This document shows positions 1 to 9,120 of a stretch of DNA of 64,000 nt, piece after piece (the first letter of the stretch is position 1; every line of letters begins with the position of its first letter). This stretch comes from CAZHCA01 sp964530825 (GTDB lineage: Bacteria; Bacteroidota; Bacteroidia; Chitinophagales; Saprospiraceae), in contig CAZHCA010000001.1 in the NCBI GenBank assembly GCA_964530825.1, positions 351,463-415,462 of the forward strand, in the 5' to 3' direction. A program made the position numbers and the translations under genes. The notes under the pieces are model-generated. The model worked only from the letters and a program-made list of their open reading frames with translations, did no database searches and had not been told where the DNA came from.

Positions 1-647
1 AGCGCCGCCAGAATATCCACATTTCCTTTTACTTGTTGTCCAATCTCGACCTGTACTTCGGCGCCGGGTGGTAAGAAAAGATCGACCCGCGAGCCGAACT
101 TGATAAAGCCCAATTCACCACCTTGCTCGACGGTTTGGTTTTCTTTTAAATAATTATGGATGCGACGTGCTACGGCCCCAGCGATCTGGCGCAGCAAGAT
201 GGGATGGTGCCCATTGTCGATAACGATCGAGGTGTGCTCATTTTCTTTGGAGGACTTGGGATGCCAGGCTACTAAATAACGCCCCGGGTGATGACGCAGG
301 TAGCGCACCGTACCGCCTACCGGATTCCGGTTGGCATGTACATCCCAGATCGACATGAAGATGGAGATCTGCAAGCGTCGGTCACCGAAATACTCCGCCT
401 CCTCCGTTTCTTCAATGACCACTACTTTGCCATCGGCAGGGGAGTATACCTGCCGATTATCCGCTACCGGGATTGGGCGTGCCGGGTTGCGGAAAAATTG
501 CAGCATAAACAACAGCAGTAGTAAAAAGGCGAGCGAGACGATCCACCACAAACCGGGTAGGAAGCGGGCCGCGATCAGGCTGGCGGCCAGGCCAAAAACA
601 AAAACCAGGATCAAGGCAGGAACTCCTTCGCGGTGGATGCGCAGCAT
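1..647 (-). CDS. psd: phosphatidylserine decarboxylase (partial, cut by window edge)
   Basis: Converts phosphatidylserine to phosphatidylethanolamine at the inner membrane. About 215 residues are visible, starting from the ATG at 647 (MLRIHREGVPAL). Two hydrophobic segments follow at about residues 10-50, then RNPxRPIP, the SPADGKV motif and the WDVHxNRxPxxG block. Near the window edge is FGSRVDLFLPPG, whose Gly-Ser is the self-cleavage site that makes the pyruvoyl group in the short Psd class. Members are usually about 220-230 residues, so only the last few residues should be missing. It lies 51 bp downstream of cdsA on the same strand, so a phospholipid operon with cdsA and the CPBP gene is likely. 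The family assignment is firm; the exact C-terminus is not visible. Confidence 0.93.
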   Translation of the reverse strand, partial: MLRIHREGVPALILVFVFGLAASLIAARFLPGLWWIVSLAFLLLLLFMLQFFRNPARPIPVADNRQVYSPADGKVVVIEETEEAEYFGDRRLQISIFMSIWDVHANRNPVGGTVRYLRHHPGRYLVAWHPKSSKENEHTSIVIDNGHHPILLRQIAGAVARRIHNYLKENQTVEQGGELGFIKFGSRVDLFLPPGAEVQVEIGQQVKGNVDILAA

Positions 648-698
648 GGCTGTAAGTTGAGGTGGATAAATGCCCGGAAAATAGGGGATAAAACCAAT

Positions 699-1535
699 TC
701 ATCCCAAAGAAAATAAAAAAGCGAACGCAAAGGGCAGATGAAAAATAAAAGAGTCGAAACGGTCCAGTACGCCGCCGTGCCCGGGCAGCAAGTTGCTGGA
801 ATCCTTAACCCGGAAGCTGCGTTTGAGCATGGACTCGATCAAATCGCCAAAGGTGCCGAAGACGGTAACTATGACGGCCAGGACCTGCCATTCCCACAAT
901 TGTAAACGGCCGTTCAGGTGGTAGAGCCCCCAGGCTGCCAGCAGGGTGAAAAACAAGCCGAACAGCACCCCCTCCCAGGTCTTCTTTGGAGAAATCCGTG
1001 GGAAGAGTGGGTTTTTCCCCAGCCAGGAGCCGAACAGATAGGCACCGGTGTCGTTGGTCCAGGTAAGCAGGATCAGCCCTAAAACTACGGCGTAGCGGTA
1101 CTCGCCCGTGTCGAAGGCCAGCAAACAAAGAAACAGAAACGGCATACTCACATACAGCAATCCCAGTAGGATGAGTGACATGTTGAGAAAGGGCTTGCGG
1201 GCGCCGGCATATAACTCCACGATGAACAAGCTGAACAAAATTGGGACGATGAGCAGAAATGCGCTGTTAATTTCGGTGACGCTCAATGGAATATAGCCTA
1301 GGTTCCACAGCATGGCCAGGGTAAAGGGTAGGGTACCCAGAAGCGTGCCGGCCGAACGGCGCAACCAGTGGAGTCCACCAGTGGTCGAGATAGTCATCCC
1401 GTAGAATTCCCAAAGGCAAAGGGCGTTAATCAGGCCAAAGAAGAGCAAGAAGGTAATCGCTCCTCCATAAATAGCTCCTAAAACGGCGCCCACAAAAAAA
1501 ACAGCCGTCCATAACCGTAGGCCGAATCCATTCAT
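699..1535 (-). CDS. cdsA: phosphatidate cytidylyltransferase
   Basis: Makes CDP-diacylglycerol from phosphatidate and CTP, the precursor of all phospholipids; multi-pass inner-membrane protein of 278 residues. The family signature is plain near the C-terminus: SMLKRSFRVKDSS followed by LPGHGGVLDRFDS, with the conserved K-R, K-D, H-G-G and D-R-x-D residues. About seven hydrophobic segments precede it. I chose the ATG at 1535 (MNGFGLRLW) because it overlaps the TGA of the upstream CPBP gene as ATGA, a usual translational-coupling arrangement. An in-frame start at 1628 would add 31 residues that do not resemble the family. Confidence 0.95.
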   Translation of the reverse strand: MNGFGLRLWTAVFFVGAVLGAIYGGAITFLLFFGLINALCLWEFYGMTISTTGGLHWLRRSAGTLLGTLPFTLAMLWNLGYIPLSVTEINSAFLLIVPILFSLFIVELYAGARKPFLNMSLILLGLLYVSMPFLFLCLLAFDTGEYRYAVVLGLILLTWTNDTGAYLFGSWLGKNPLFPRISPKKTWEGVLFGLFFTLLAAWGLYHLNGRLQLWEWQVLAVIVTVFGTFGDLIESMLKRSFRVKDSSNLLPGHGGVLDRFDSFIFHLPFAFAFLFSLG

Positions 1536-2437
1536 AACTCCGGCGGGGTTGTTTTCGCTTTGCGGTAATCGATCAGCGGTTTGGCGAAGAGGACCATCAG
1601 GCCGAGGCCCAACAGGGTGCTCCACCAATTGGCAGAGGCGGTTTCCTCGAATTGCATGGCGTCGAGCTCTTCCCCATAAAAATACTGCGCCATCACCTGC
1701 CCGCCGTTAAACACCAGGTGGGCCAGAATGGGGACCCACAAATTGCGCGACCAGTAAAACAAATAACCTAAAATAGCACCCAGTAAAAACCGGGGGATAA
1801 ACCCTGCAAATTGGAGGTGTACGGCACTGAAGATAAGGGCCGTAACCCAAATCGCCAGATGGCCGTTGCGGAACCATTTTTCCAATTGTTGCTGGAGTAC
1901 ACCCCGAAATAGCAATTCCTCGCCCAAAGCCGGAATTACGCCAATTAGCAATAAATTGAAAAACAATTCGGTCGGGCTTTTCATCGTCAATACGGTGCGT
2001 AGCATCTGTTCGGCAGAGGCTTCCATTTCCAATAAGTTTTGCGGCAGAGGGAGCTGTTGATTGAGCCAATACGTAAATTGGGCCAACGGAAAGGAAGCCG
2101 CGATAAAGCCAATAGCAAAAAGAAAAATCGATGGCGGTGCCGGCGACCCTAGTAATCGCAAAAAAGCCAGCCACTGCGGGCGGTAAAAAAAGTAGGCAAC
2201 GACCAGTGCCGGTATAGCAAAGGTGAAGATGTGGCTGACGAGGTTCGCACTGCGCAGGTAGTTGCGCACTCGGAGGGGTGGGTCCTGGCTGAGGTTATTC
2301 ATGAGCGTCATCAGGTTGAGGCCCTGAGCCTGACCGATGACCAACGCAATCCCGCTGCCGATGAGCGCACCCACCAATACGGTCAGTAACAAAATCAGCA
2401 GACTCATGACGATCCGATTCGATTCGGTTTGCGACAT
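1532..2437 (-). CDS. CPBP family intramembrane metalloprotease
   Basis: A 301-residue multi-pass membrane protein of the CPBP (CAAX protease and bacteriocin-processing, ABI) family. The three family motifs are visible in order: GEELLFRG (about residue 170; Glu-Glu and Arg), FSAVHLQF (catalytic/metal His) and HLVFN near the C-terminus. It begins with a short hydrophilic stretch and then hydrophobic helices, and ends with a basic cytoplasmic tail. The stop overlaps the cdsA start (ATGA), so the two are probably co-translated. Substrates of bacterial CPBP proteins are mostly unknown; a role in membrane protein turnover is inference from the family. Confidence 0.9.
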   Translation of the reverse strand: MSQTESNRIVMSLLILLLTVLVGALIGSGIALVIGQAQGLNLMTLMNNLSQDPPLRVRNYLRSANLVSHIFTFAIPALVVAYFFYRPQWLAFLRLLGSPAPPSIFLFAIGFIAASFPLAQFTYWLNQQLPLPQNLLEMEASAEQMLRTVLTMKSPTELFFNLLLIGVIPALGEELLFRGVLQQQLEKWFRNGHLAIWVTALIFSAVHLQFAGFIPRFLLGAILGYLFYWSRNLWVPILAHLVFNGGQVMAQYFYGEELDAMQFEETASANWWSTLLGLGLMVLFAKPLIDYRKAKTTPPEL

Positions 2438-2572
2438 AAATGTTAGGTTTACGGCGAATATAGTTAGTAGATGGCAGATAATAGGTAACCGGATAACAGG
2501 TGGCCGAAAACAATGGGCATTGGAAAAGATTTGCCTGCCGCTGCCTGGTAACCAGAAACTAAACTACGACCT

Positions 2573-3289
2573 ATGCAACCGCGACTAAGCGTCAATATTA
2601 ATAAAGTAGCCCTGCTGCGTAACGCACGGGGCGGCAATATTCCCGACCTGATCCAGGTAGCTCGCGACTGTGAAGCCTTCGGCGCGCAGGGCATTACGGT
2701 ACACCCGCGGCCCGACGAGCGCCATATCCGGTACGAGGATATTCCAAAGTTGCGGCAAATCGTAACGACCGAGTTCAACATCGAAGGGAATCCGACCGAG
2801 CGTTTTCTGGAACTAGTGCTAGCACATCCGCCCACCCAATGTACCCTAGTGCCGGATGATCCAGGTCAGCTGACCTCTGATGCGGGCTGGGATACCGTAA
2901 AAAATGCCGATTTTTTGCGTAGGGTGATCGATCGACTACACGACCAGGGGGTCCGGGTGTCGATTTTTGTCGATCCGGTCGAACAATACATCGCAGGAGC
3001 TCGGGCAACTGGTGCCGATCGCATTGAGTTGTATACGGGGCCCTACGCACACCAATTTGTCCAGGATCCGGAAGCGGCCGTGGCGTCCCATGCTCGTTGT
3101 GCCGAGCTTGCCCACGCGCTGGGTTTGGGTGTTAATGCTGGCCATGATTTGAATTTGAATAATTTGCGGTACTACCGGGAGCACGTGCCCCACCTGGCCG
3201 AGGTCTCGATCGGTCATGCGCTGGTTACCGATGCGCTGTATTACGGGCTCAGCAATACGATTCAGATGTATTTGCGCCAGTTGCGGTGA
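2573..3289 (+). CDS. pdxJ: pyridoxine 5'-phosphate synthase
   Basis: Condenses 1-deoxyxylulose 5-phosphate with 3-amino-2-oxopropyl phosphate to make pyridoxine 5'-phosphate, the last ring-forming step of the DXP-dependent vitamin B6 route; cytoplasmic TIM barrel. The 238-residue length matches the family. Conserved blocks are VNINKVALLRNARG at the N-terminus, HPRPDERHI, FNIEGNPT, CTLVPD, FVDP, ELYTGPYA, NAGHDLN and EVSIGHAL near the end. It is a single gene, divergent from the CPBP/cdsA operon across 135 bp. Confidence 0.97.
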   Translation: MQPRLSVNINKVALLRNARGGNIPDLIQVARDCEAFGAQGITVHPRPDERHIRYEDIPKLRQIVTTEFNIEGNPTERFLELVLAHPPTQCTLVPDDPGQLTSDAGWDTVKNADFLRRVIDRLHDQGVRVSIFVDPVEQYIAGARATGADRIELYTGPYAHQFVQDPEAAVASHARCAELAHALGLGVNAGHDLNLNNLRYYREHVPHLAEVSIGHALVTDALYYGLSNTIQMYLRQLR

Positions 3290-3588
3290 AGCATTGCTGT
3301 TTCAATTTCTGCTTTGCCGTTGGAGCAGTGGAATATTTTTTGGCTATCGTAAAATCGCCGCTAAAGAACCTTAACTTTTTTCTAACACAGCGTATTTTGC
3401 CACTCGGCTATTTTGAACCCCATAAAATTCAGGCTTTGGTAAAAAGCCGGAATTTTTTTTGGGAACAAGCAGCATTAGAAACGGTTTTTTCGTTGGTTTA
3501 ATATGTTTTGTTAATTAATTGTTACTGAAATATTTCGGAAAGGCCTATTTTTAGGTTACTTGGATTACTCAACAAAATTTGGATTAGT
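3290..3588. other. intergenic leader upstream of the SusC gene
   Basis: About 300 bp, AT-richer than the flanks and with many T runs, containing no convincing gene. It must hold the promoter of the SusC/SusD operon. The best candidate -7 sequences (TATTTTTA at about 3547-3554 and TAATATGTTTTG near 3500) match the Bacteroidota TAnnTTTG consensus only imperfectly, so I do not fix a promoter. No hairpin of note was seen. Confidence 0.4.
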
Positions 3589-6500
3589 ATGAGAAACATC
3601 TCACTAGTGCTTGCACTAGTGCTTTGCGCCTCCTTTTCGTTGATGGCGCAACGCACGATTACAGGTACCGTTACCGATCAGGATGGCGAGCCATTGATTG
3701 GAGCGAGTGTTTTGGCCAAGAACACTACCTCCGGCGCCATCACTGATTTTTCCGGTAACTACTCTTTAACGGTTCCGACAGGAACCCAGACACTCGTTTA
3801 CAGTTACACAGGTTACGAGACTCGGGAAGTAGCCCTAGAAGCTTCCAATGTCATTGATGTCCAGCTACAAGAAGGGGTAACCCTTAATGAGGCGGTTGTG
3901 ACGGCCGTCGGTTTGGAGTCGAATAAAAGGGCTTTGGGCTACGCCGTACAAAACGTCGATGCCGATGAGCTCGTGCAGGCTCGCGAAGTCAACGTAGTCA
4001 ATTCCCTAAACGGTAAAGTCGCTGGGGTACAGATTACCTCTTCTGCCGGTTCGCCGGGCGCCAGCTCCAATATTCGGATCCGGGGGGCTACGTCCATTGG
4101 TCGTTCTAATGATCCGCTCTTCGTAGTGGACGGTATTCCCATCTCTAACGATGACATTGGCAACGGCGTAGGCGGTGTTGATAACGCCAATCGCGCGATC
4201 GACCTGAACCCGAATGATATCGCCTCAATGACGGTATTGAAGGGGCCAGCTGCTACCGCACTGTACGGCGTACGTGCCGCCAACGGCGCCATTGTCGTTA
4301 CGACCAAGCGGGGATTGGAAGGAAGGCCCACCGTTACTTTAAGTGCCAACTACGCACTGGATCAAGTTAACAAGTTGCCGGATCGCCAAAACGAATTCGC
4401 CCAAGGTCGGCCAAGTGATGGCGAAGCGATTTGGAGAGGACCGCACACGTTCGAAGGATTTAGCTGGGGGGCGCGAATTTCGGATCTGGAGTATTCGAAT
4501 GACCCCAATCACCCCAATGCACCCCCTGCCAGTGCTTTTGCCAATGGTCAGTATATCTTTGATCGCAACGGCTTTTTGGTGCCGTCCGGCACGGGCAATG
4601 GCCAGCCTGCACAGGCCTATGATCCTTATGATTTCTTCCGTACGGGTAATACCTCTGACATTAACCTTTCTATTCAAGGTGGTACGGATAAGGTCAAGTA
4701 CTACTTTTCTGCCGGGCGCTTAGCTTCTGAGGGTGTCGTACCCAATGCTGATTTTGAGCGCAATAGTTTCCGCTTGAATGCCGACGCCCAATTAACGGAC
4801 CGCCTTTCCTTCAGTATGTCGGGTAGCTTTATCAACTCGGGCGGTTTCCGCGCTCAGCGTGGTTCTAACTTGCGTGGGGTGATGCTTGGCCTCTTGCGGA
4901 ATACACCCACCTTCGATATTGGTAATGGCAAGGAAGGCCAGGCGGCAGCCGACGATCCCAGTTCTTACCTATTGCCCAACGGTGGTCACCGTTCGTATCG
5001 CTCGGGTATTTACGATAACCCGTACTGGGTGGTGAATAAAAACCCGACGATCGATAATGTGAACCGCATCATCGGTAACATCTTTGCGCGCTACCAAATA
5101 ACCGATTGGTTGAGCGCCAATTACCGGATCGGGGTTGATCAGTATACCGACAAGCGAAATTCTGCTATCGATATTAACTTTGATCACCTAGGCGGTACTA
5201 ATGATGCCGGGTCCGTAACGCAATCTGTATTTGATAGTCGCGACTTGAACTCCGATTTTTACCTGCAATTGAACACCAATATCTCGGATGGGCTAAGCCT
5301 ATCGGCCGTTGTGGGACACAACTACTTGGATGAGTTTTTTGAATCGCACGAGTCGGTTGGTACGACCCTTTCTGCGCCTGATTTCTATAATATTTCCAAC
5401 GCAACGGATATTCAGGCTTTCCGGGATATCTCAGAGCGGGACCTGGTAGGGGTATACGGTACGGTAGACCTGAACTACAACGACTACCTCTTCTTGAACC
5501 TGACTGGCCGTAACGACTGGTCATCTACCCTACCCGAAGATGATAATGACTTCCAGTCCTACAGTGTAAGTGCCGGCTTTGCCTTTACCGAGGCTTTTGG
5601 TATGCAGAACAATCCCATCTTGCCATACGGTAAGATCCGCGTCTCCTATGGTAAAGTGGGTAACGATGCGCCGCTGTATTCTACCATTAATTACTTTAAC
5701 TCTGCCTTTTCCGGCGGCGACGGCTTTATCACCGGTATCCAATTTCCATCCTTTGGCGTGAATGCTTTTGAGCGTAGCACGCTATTGGCAAATACGATGT
5801 TGGTACCCGAGGCGACGACGACCTTTGAAATCGGCGGTGAGTTTAAATTCTTCCGCGGGCGGTTAGGTTTGGATGTGACTTACTACGATTCAGAATCTAC
5901 CGATCAAATTATTGGGGTAGATATTTCTTCTACTACCGGCTTTACCGACTTCACCCAGAATGCCGGACGGATCACCAACCGGGGTGTGGAAGCCATTCTT
6001 AATCTGAATCCGGTACGCCAGCCTAATTTCAGCTGGGATATCGATTTCAATTTTACGACTTACGAGAACGATGTAGAAGAGCTGGCGCCTGGCATCGAAA
6101 ACATCACGCTGGCTGGCTTTACCTCTACCTCCTCTCGCGTTATTGAAGGTGAACCGTATGGCGCCATTTTCGGTAACCGTTTTGCTACTGACGATAACGG
6201 TAATACTTTGATTGATGCTAATGGCTTTCCAATCGTATCTTCTGTAGAGGGGATCGTAGGTGACCCTAACCCCGATTGGTACGGCGGCTTGCGCAATACG
6301 TTTACCTTCTGGAAAAACCTTACCGTTTCGGCCTTGCTCGACATTCGTCAGGGCGGCGATATGTGGTGCGGTACCTGCGGTATTCTCGATTACTTCGGTA
6401 CTTCTCAATTGTCAGGAGATACGCGTGGCGAGACCGTGGTTTTTGAAGGAGTGCTCGAAGACGGAACGCCTAACACCCAGGCCGTTCCCTACGCTGACCC

Positions 6501-6816
6501 GGCCAATGGTTTGGGATCCTATTACTTCGTACGTTATGGGTTTGGCGGAACCTCTGAGATGAACATCTTCGATACGAGTTGGCTGCGGCTGCGCGAGTTA
6601 ACTGTTTCCTATCGTTTACCGTCTAACCTGTTCAATAGCATTCCCGTCCGGGGCGCTACCATTACCTTTACCGGGCGCAACCTTTGGCTGGAAACCGATT
6701 ATCCAGGCATTGATCCAGAGACCAACCTGACCGGTGCGTCTAATGGATTTGGATTGGATTATTTCAACATGCCGAACACCAAGTCATACAACTTGGGCTT
6801 GAATGTTACTTTCTAA
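3589..6816 (+). CDS. SusC/RagA family TonB-dependent outer membrane receptor
   Basis: A 1075-residue outer-membrane nutrient channel that forms a lidded complex with the SusD-like lipoprotein encoded next. Order: signal peptide (about residues 1-20, ending LMAQ), a carboxypeptidase-D regulatory-like domain (about 21-105; RTITGTVTDQDGEPLIGASV), the SusC block RALGYAVQ, the plug domain with SNIRIRG and PLFVVDGIPI, a 22-strand-type barrel and a final Phe. Start ATG at 3589. Oddity: the family's C-terminal W-N-G-T-x-G motif appears here as GGDMWCGTCGILDYFGTS, with two cysteines. The substrate (glycan or peptide) cannot be told, because no hydrolase sits beside it. It is in an operon with SusD 41 bp downstream. 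Confidence 0.95.
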   Translation: MRNISLVLALVLCASFSLMAQRTITGTVTDQDGEPLIGASVLAKNTTSGAITDFSGNYSLTVPTGTQTLVYSYTGYETREVALEASNVIDVQLQEGVTLNEAVVTAVGLESNKRALGYAVQNVDADELVQAREVNVVNSLNGKVAGVQITSSAGSPGASSNIRIRGATSIGRSNDPLFVVDGIPISNDDIGNGVGGVDNANRAIDLNPNDIASMTVLKGPAATALYGVRAANGAIVVTTKRGLEGRPTVTLSANYALDQVNKLPDRQNEFAQGRPSDGEAIWRGPHTFEGFSWGARISDLEYSNDPNHPNAPPASAFANGQYIFDRNGFLVPSGTGNGQPAQAYDPYDFFRTGNTSDINLSIQGGTDKVKYYFSAGRLASEGVVPNADFERNSFRLNADAQLTDRLSFSMSGSFINSGGFRAQRGSNLRGVMLGLLRNTPTFDIGNGKEGQAAADDPSSYLLPNGGHRSYRSGIYDNPYWVVNKNPTIDNVNRIIGNIFARYQITDWLSANYRIGVDQYTDKRNSAIDINFDHLGGTNDAGSVTQSVFDSRDLNSDFYLQLNTNISDGLSLSAVVGHNYLDEFFESHESVGTTLSAPDFYNISNATDIQAFRDISERDLVGVYGTVDLNYNDYLFLNLTGRNDWSSTLPEDDNDFQSYSVSAGFAFTEAFGMQNNPILPYGKIRVSYGKVGNDAPLYSTINYFNSAFSGGDGFITGIQFPSFGVNAFERSTLLANTMLVPEATTTFEIGGEFKFFRGRLGLDVTYYDSESTDQIIGVDISSTTGFTDFTQNAGRITNRGVEAILNLNPVRQPNFSWDIDFNFTTYENDVEELAPGIENITLAGFTSTSSRVIEGEPYGAIFGNRFATDDNGNTLIDANGFPIVSSVEGIVGDPNPDWYGGLRNTFTFWKNLTVSALLDIRQGGDMWCGTCGILDYFGTSQLSGDTRGETVVFEGVLEDGTPNTQAVPYADPANGLGSYYFVRYGFGGTSEMNIFDTSWLRLRELTVSYRLPSNLFNSIPVRGATITFTGRNLWLETDYPGIDPETNLTGASNGFGLDYFNMPNTKSYNLGLNVTF

Positions 6817-6857
6817 GGCAGGTTGACGTAATTTTTTAATCAAAAAGGAAATTATCT

Positions 6858-8252
6858 ATGAAAATCATAAAACGTTTATTGCTGGTCGCAGCCGTTCTTG
6901 CTGTAGCTGCTTGCGATTTGGCAGAAACAAATGTCGATCCTACCCGCTTGCAGGATACGGAGCTCAACCTGGCCCTACCCGAAGGTATTTCCTCTACGGT
7001 ATACAACCAGTCGGCCAACCCGGCCCGCGTATCGGGAATTATTACGCAGCAATTTATTGGATTTGACGCCCAGCAACTTCAGTATACGGAGTACGTGATC
7101 GAATCTAATACCTTCAACAATTATTGGAATTTTGGACTCTACAGTGGCGCCCTTAAAAGCCTAGACGTAATTGTTGAGAAGGCACAGGCGGAAGGGAATT
7201 CCTACTACGACGGGATTGCCAAAATTCTCATGGCCGAGAATTTTGGGCAAGGAACCCTGATGTTTGGTGATATGCCGTTCTCCGAAGCTTTGCAGGGACA
7301 GGAAATCCTGCGTCCAACTTACGATACGCAAGAACAGGTATTGAACGGTGTTATCGCTATGCTCGACGAGGCCATTGGCTTGCTGAGTAATCCCACGGGA
7401 CTACCGCCGACCAGTGATGATCTGATTTACGGTGGGGATGCCGAAGGCTGGATCAAAACTGCACAGGCTTTGAAGGCGCGCTATTTGATGCAAACCTCCA
7501 AGCGCAATCCGGGTAATGCCGCTCAGGCATTAACGGCAATTGCGGCCTCTTACACTTCCCTGGCTGAGCAATCGGACTTTGCCTACGACAACAATCAAAT
7601 CGGCAATAATCCATTGGCTAAGTTTGGTATCGAGCGAACCAACACGCTCATTATCGACGACCGCTTTGCGGATGCAATGACGGAGCGGCAGGATCCTCGT
7701 CAGCCTCGATACATGGCTTTTAATGGTTCAGAGTGGCAATACTTTGACGGTGGTAATCCAGACTTGGTTTGGGCGCAGAATAATTCCGTCATTCCATTAA
7801 TTTCCTACGTGGAATTGAAATTCCTGGAGGCAGAGGCTTTGGCCCAAACTGGCGCCAGTACAGGCGAAATCCAGGCTGCACTGGCTGAGGGTATTCGCGC
7901 CAGCATTGAGCAGGTAGGGTTAGACCCAGCCGAACACGAGGATTTCATTGCTGCACAGAGTGACCTGAGCGGACTGAGCGGCGATGCGGTGATTCAGCGC
8001 ATCATTGAAGAAGCCTATTATTCTTACTACGGCTTCGGTTTTATCCAAGTGTGGAACAACTACCGGCGTACCGGCTTTCCTGAATTGACGCCATCACCCA
8101 ATGGCGTGAATGGCTTGAATCCAAGTGGCGTGATTCCGCGTCGTTATATTTATCCATTAGATGAGCAGACGACCAACCGCGAAAATTGGCAGGCTGCCCG
8201 CGACCGACAGAACGGTGCTCTACTGGATGTAGATGTTTGGGCTTTCGAGTAA
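6858..8252 (+). CDS. SusD/RagB family nutrient-binding lipoprotein (SusD-like_2 type)
   Basis: A 464-residue surface lipoprotein that caps the SusC channel and captures substrate. A lipoprotein signal peptide ends in a lipobox (AVAAC, Cys about 19). It then carries the N-terminal NVDPT motif and tetratricopeptide-like helices typical of the SusD-like_2 subfamily, with ARYLMQTSKRNPGNA and a C-terminal PRRYIYPLDEQTTNREN block. An A-rich Shine-Dalgarno-like run (aaaaaggaaatt) precedes the ATG at 6858. Pairing with the upstream SusC receptor is the normal polysaccharide or peptide utilisation arrangement. No regulator or enzyme is adjacent, so this is an orphan SusCD pair. Confidence 0.93.
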   Translation: MKIIKRLLLVAAVLAVAACDLAETNVDPTRLQDTELNLALPEGISSTVYNQSANPARVSGIITQQFIGFDAQQLQYTEYVIESNTFNNYWNFGLYSGALKSLDVIVEKAQAEGNSYYDGIAKILMAENFGQGTLMFGDMPFSEALQGQEILRPTYDTQEQVLNGVIAMLDEAIGLLSNPTGLPPTSDDLIYGGDAEGWIKTAQALKARYLMQTSKRNPGNAAQALTAIAASYTSLAEQSDFAYDNNQIGNNPLAKFGIERTNTLIIDDRFADAMTERQDPRQPRYMAFNGSEWQYFDGGNPDLVWAQNNSVIPLISYVELKFLEAEALAQTGASTGEIQAALAEGIRASIEQVGLDPAEHEDFIAAQSDLSGLSGDAVIQRIIEEAYYSYYGFGFIQVWNNYRRTGFPELTPSPNGVNGLNPSGVIPRRYIYPLDEQTTNRENWQAARDRQNGALLDVDVWAFE

Positions 8253-8273
8253 GCCTTTTCGATAAAAGCAGAC

Positions 8274-8316
8274 AAAAGCCTGGAACGCGCTTTGGCGGGT
8301 TCCGGGCTTTTTTTTT
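8274..8316 (+). terminator. intrinsic terminator after the SusCD operon
   Basis: An 11-bp stem (AAGCCTGGAAC pairing with GTTCCGGGCTT, one wobble) is followed by a run of nine or more T. It lies 22 bp after the SusD stop. Confidence 0.92.
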
Positions 8317-8339
8317 ATTTGTAATTAAATATTCGTGTT

Positions 8340-9059
8340 ATGGCGTATCAGATAATACTCAGTTGGTGCGGTCTGTGTTTGTTGGTAGCAAGTTCCTTGT
8401 ACGGCCAACGAGAACGTACTTTCCAATTAGGGCTGAACGGCCTGTACTCGGGGGAAGCAATTGACGTGTTTGATCTCACGCCCCCCGAAGAAACGGGCAG
8501 TGTATATTACCAAGACGAATGGCTGCCAGGCGCCATTAAGATCACTGATAATAAACAAGTTGCCGACTATCCAATGCGTTTCAATATCGAACGCAATACC
8601 ATCGAGATTAAGCTCGATTCTTTTTCGGTAGAACTGGCCGGGGCACGGGCCCTGGAATTTATGTTGGTCGAGACCAACGCAAGTGGAGAGGTAATCGCGC
8701 GCCACCAGTTCGTTAATGCCCAACAGGTGGGTATTCCCCAAAGCGGATTTGCAGAAATTTTGGTCGATTCTGCCGTACAATTGCTCAAGCTGCACGAAGT
8801 GGAATATTTGAAGCCCGACTACGTACCCGCCTTGAATACCGGAAGTAAAGTAGCCAAAGCAGTGAAAGAGGCGACCTATTACCTCTTTGACAACAGCCGC
8901 CTGATCGAAATTCCCACCAGTAAACGCCAAGCCTTGAGGGTCTTTACCAGCTACAGCCCCGAGCTGGCAAAACTTTCGAAAACCATGGGCGTGAATCCCA
9001 AAAAGGAAAAGGAGTTGGTTGACCTCTGGCAGGTCTGGCAGGCCGGCCCCAAGGATTAG
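8340..9059 (+). CDS. secreted protein of unknown function, tandem paralog 1
   Basis: A 239-residue protein with a signal peptide (hydrophobic residues about 5-20, cleaved after LYGQ). It is unrecognised by name. Its core, GSVYYQDEWLPGAIKITD then PMRFNIERNTIEIK, recurs in the next gene. The layout (short N-terminal strand, GSxYxxxxWxxG, then plRyNxxxnxiEiK) resembles a widespread class of small secreted Bacteroidota proteins of about 220-250 residues, recalled from memory rather than searched. The C-terminal KKEKELVDLWQVW looks helical. It is separated from SusD by a terminator, so it is not part of that operon. Function is unknown. Confidence 0.75.
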   Translation: MAYQIILSWCGLCLLVASSLYGQRERTFQLGLNGLYSGEAIDVFDLTPPEETGSVYYQDEWLPGAIKITDNKQVADYPMRFNIERNTIEIKLDSFSVELAGARALEFMLVETNASGEVIARHQFVNAQQVGIPQSGFAEILVDSAVQLLKLHEVEYLKPDYVPALNTGSKVAKAVKEATYYLFDNSRLIEIPTSKRQALRVFTSYSPELAKLSKTMGVNPKKEKELVDLWQVWQAGPKD

Positions 9060-9120
9060 TTGCCTACAGCAGGTTGTCTGGTCAGGACGATATTTGATCA
9101 CCCAATCCAATATCTTTACT

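Noticed and set aside
3286..3501. Small plus-strand frame (71 codons) after pdxJ
   Set aside because: It overlaps the pdxJ stop, has atypical composition and no recognisable domain; it lies where the SusC promoter must be.
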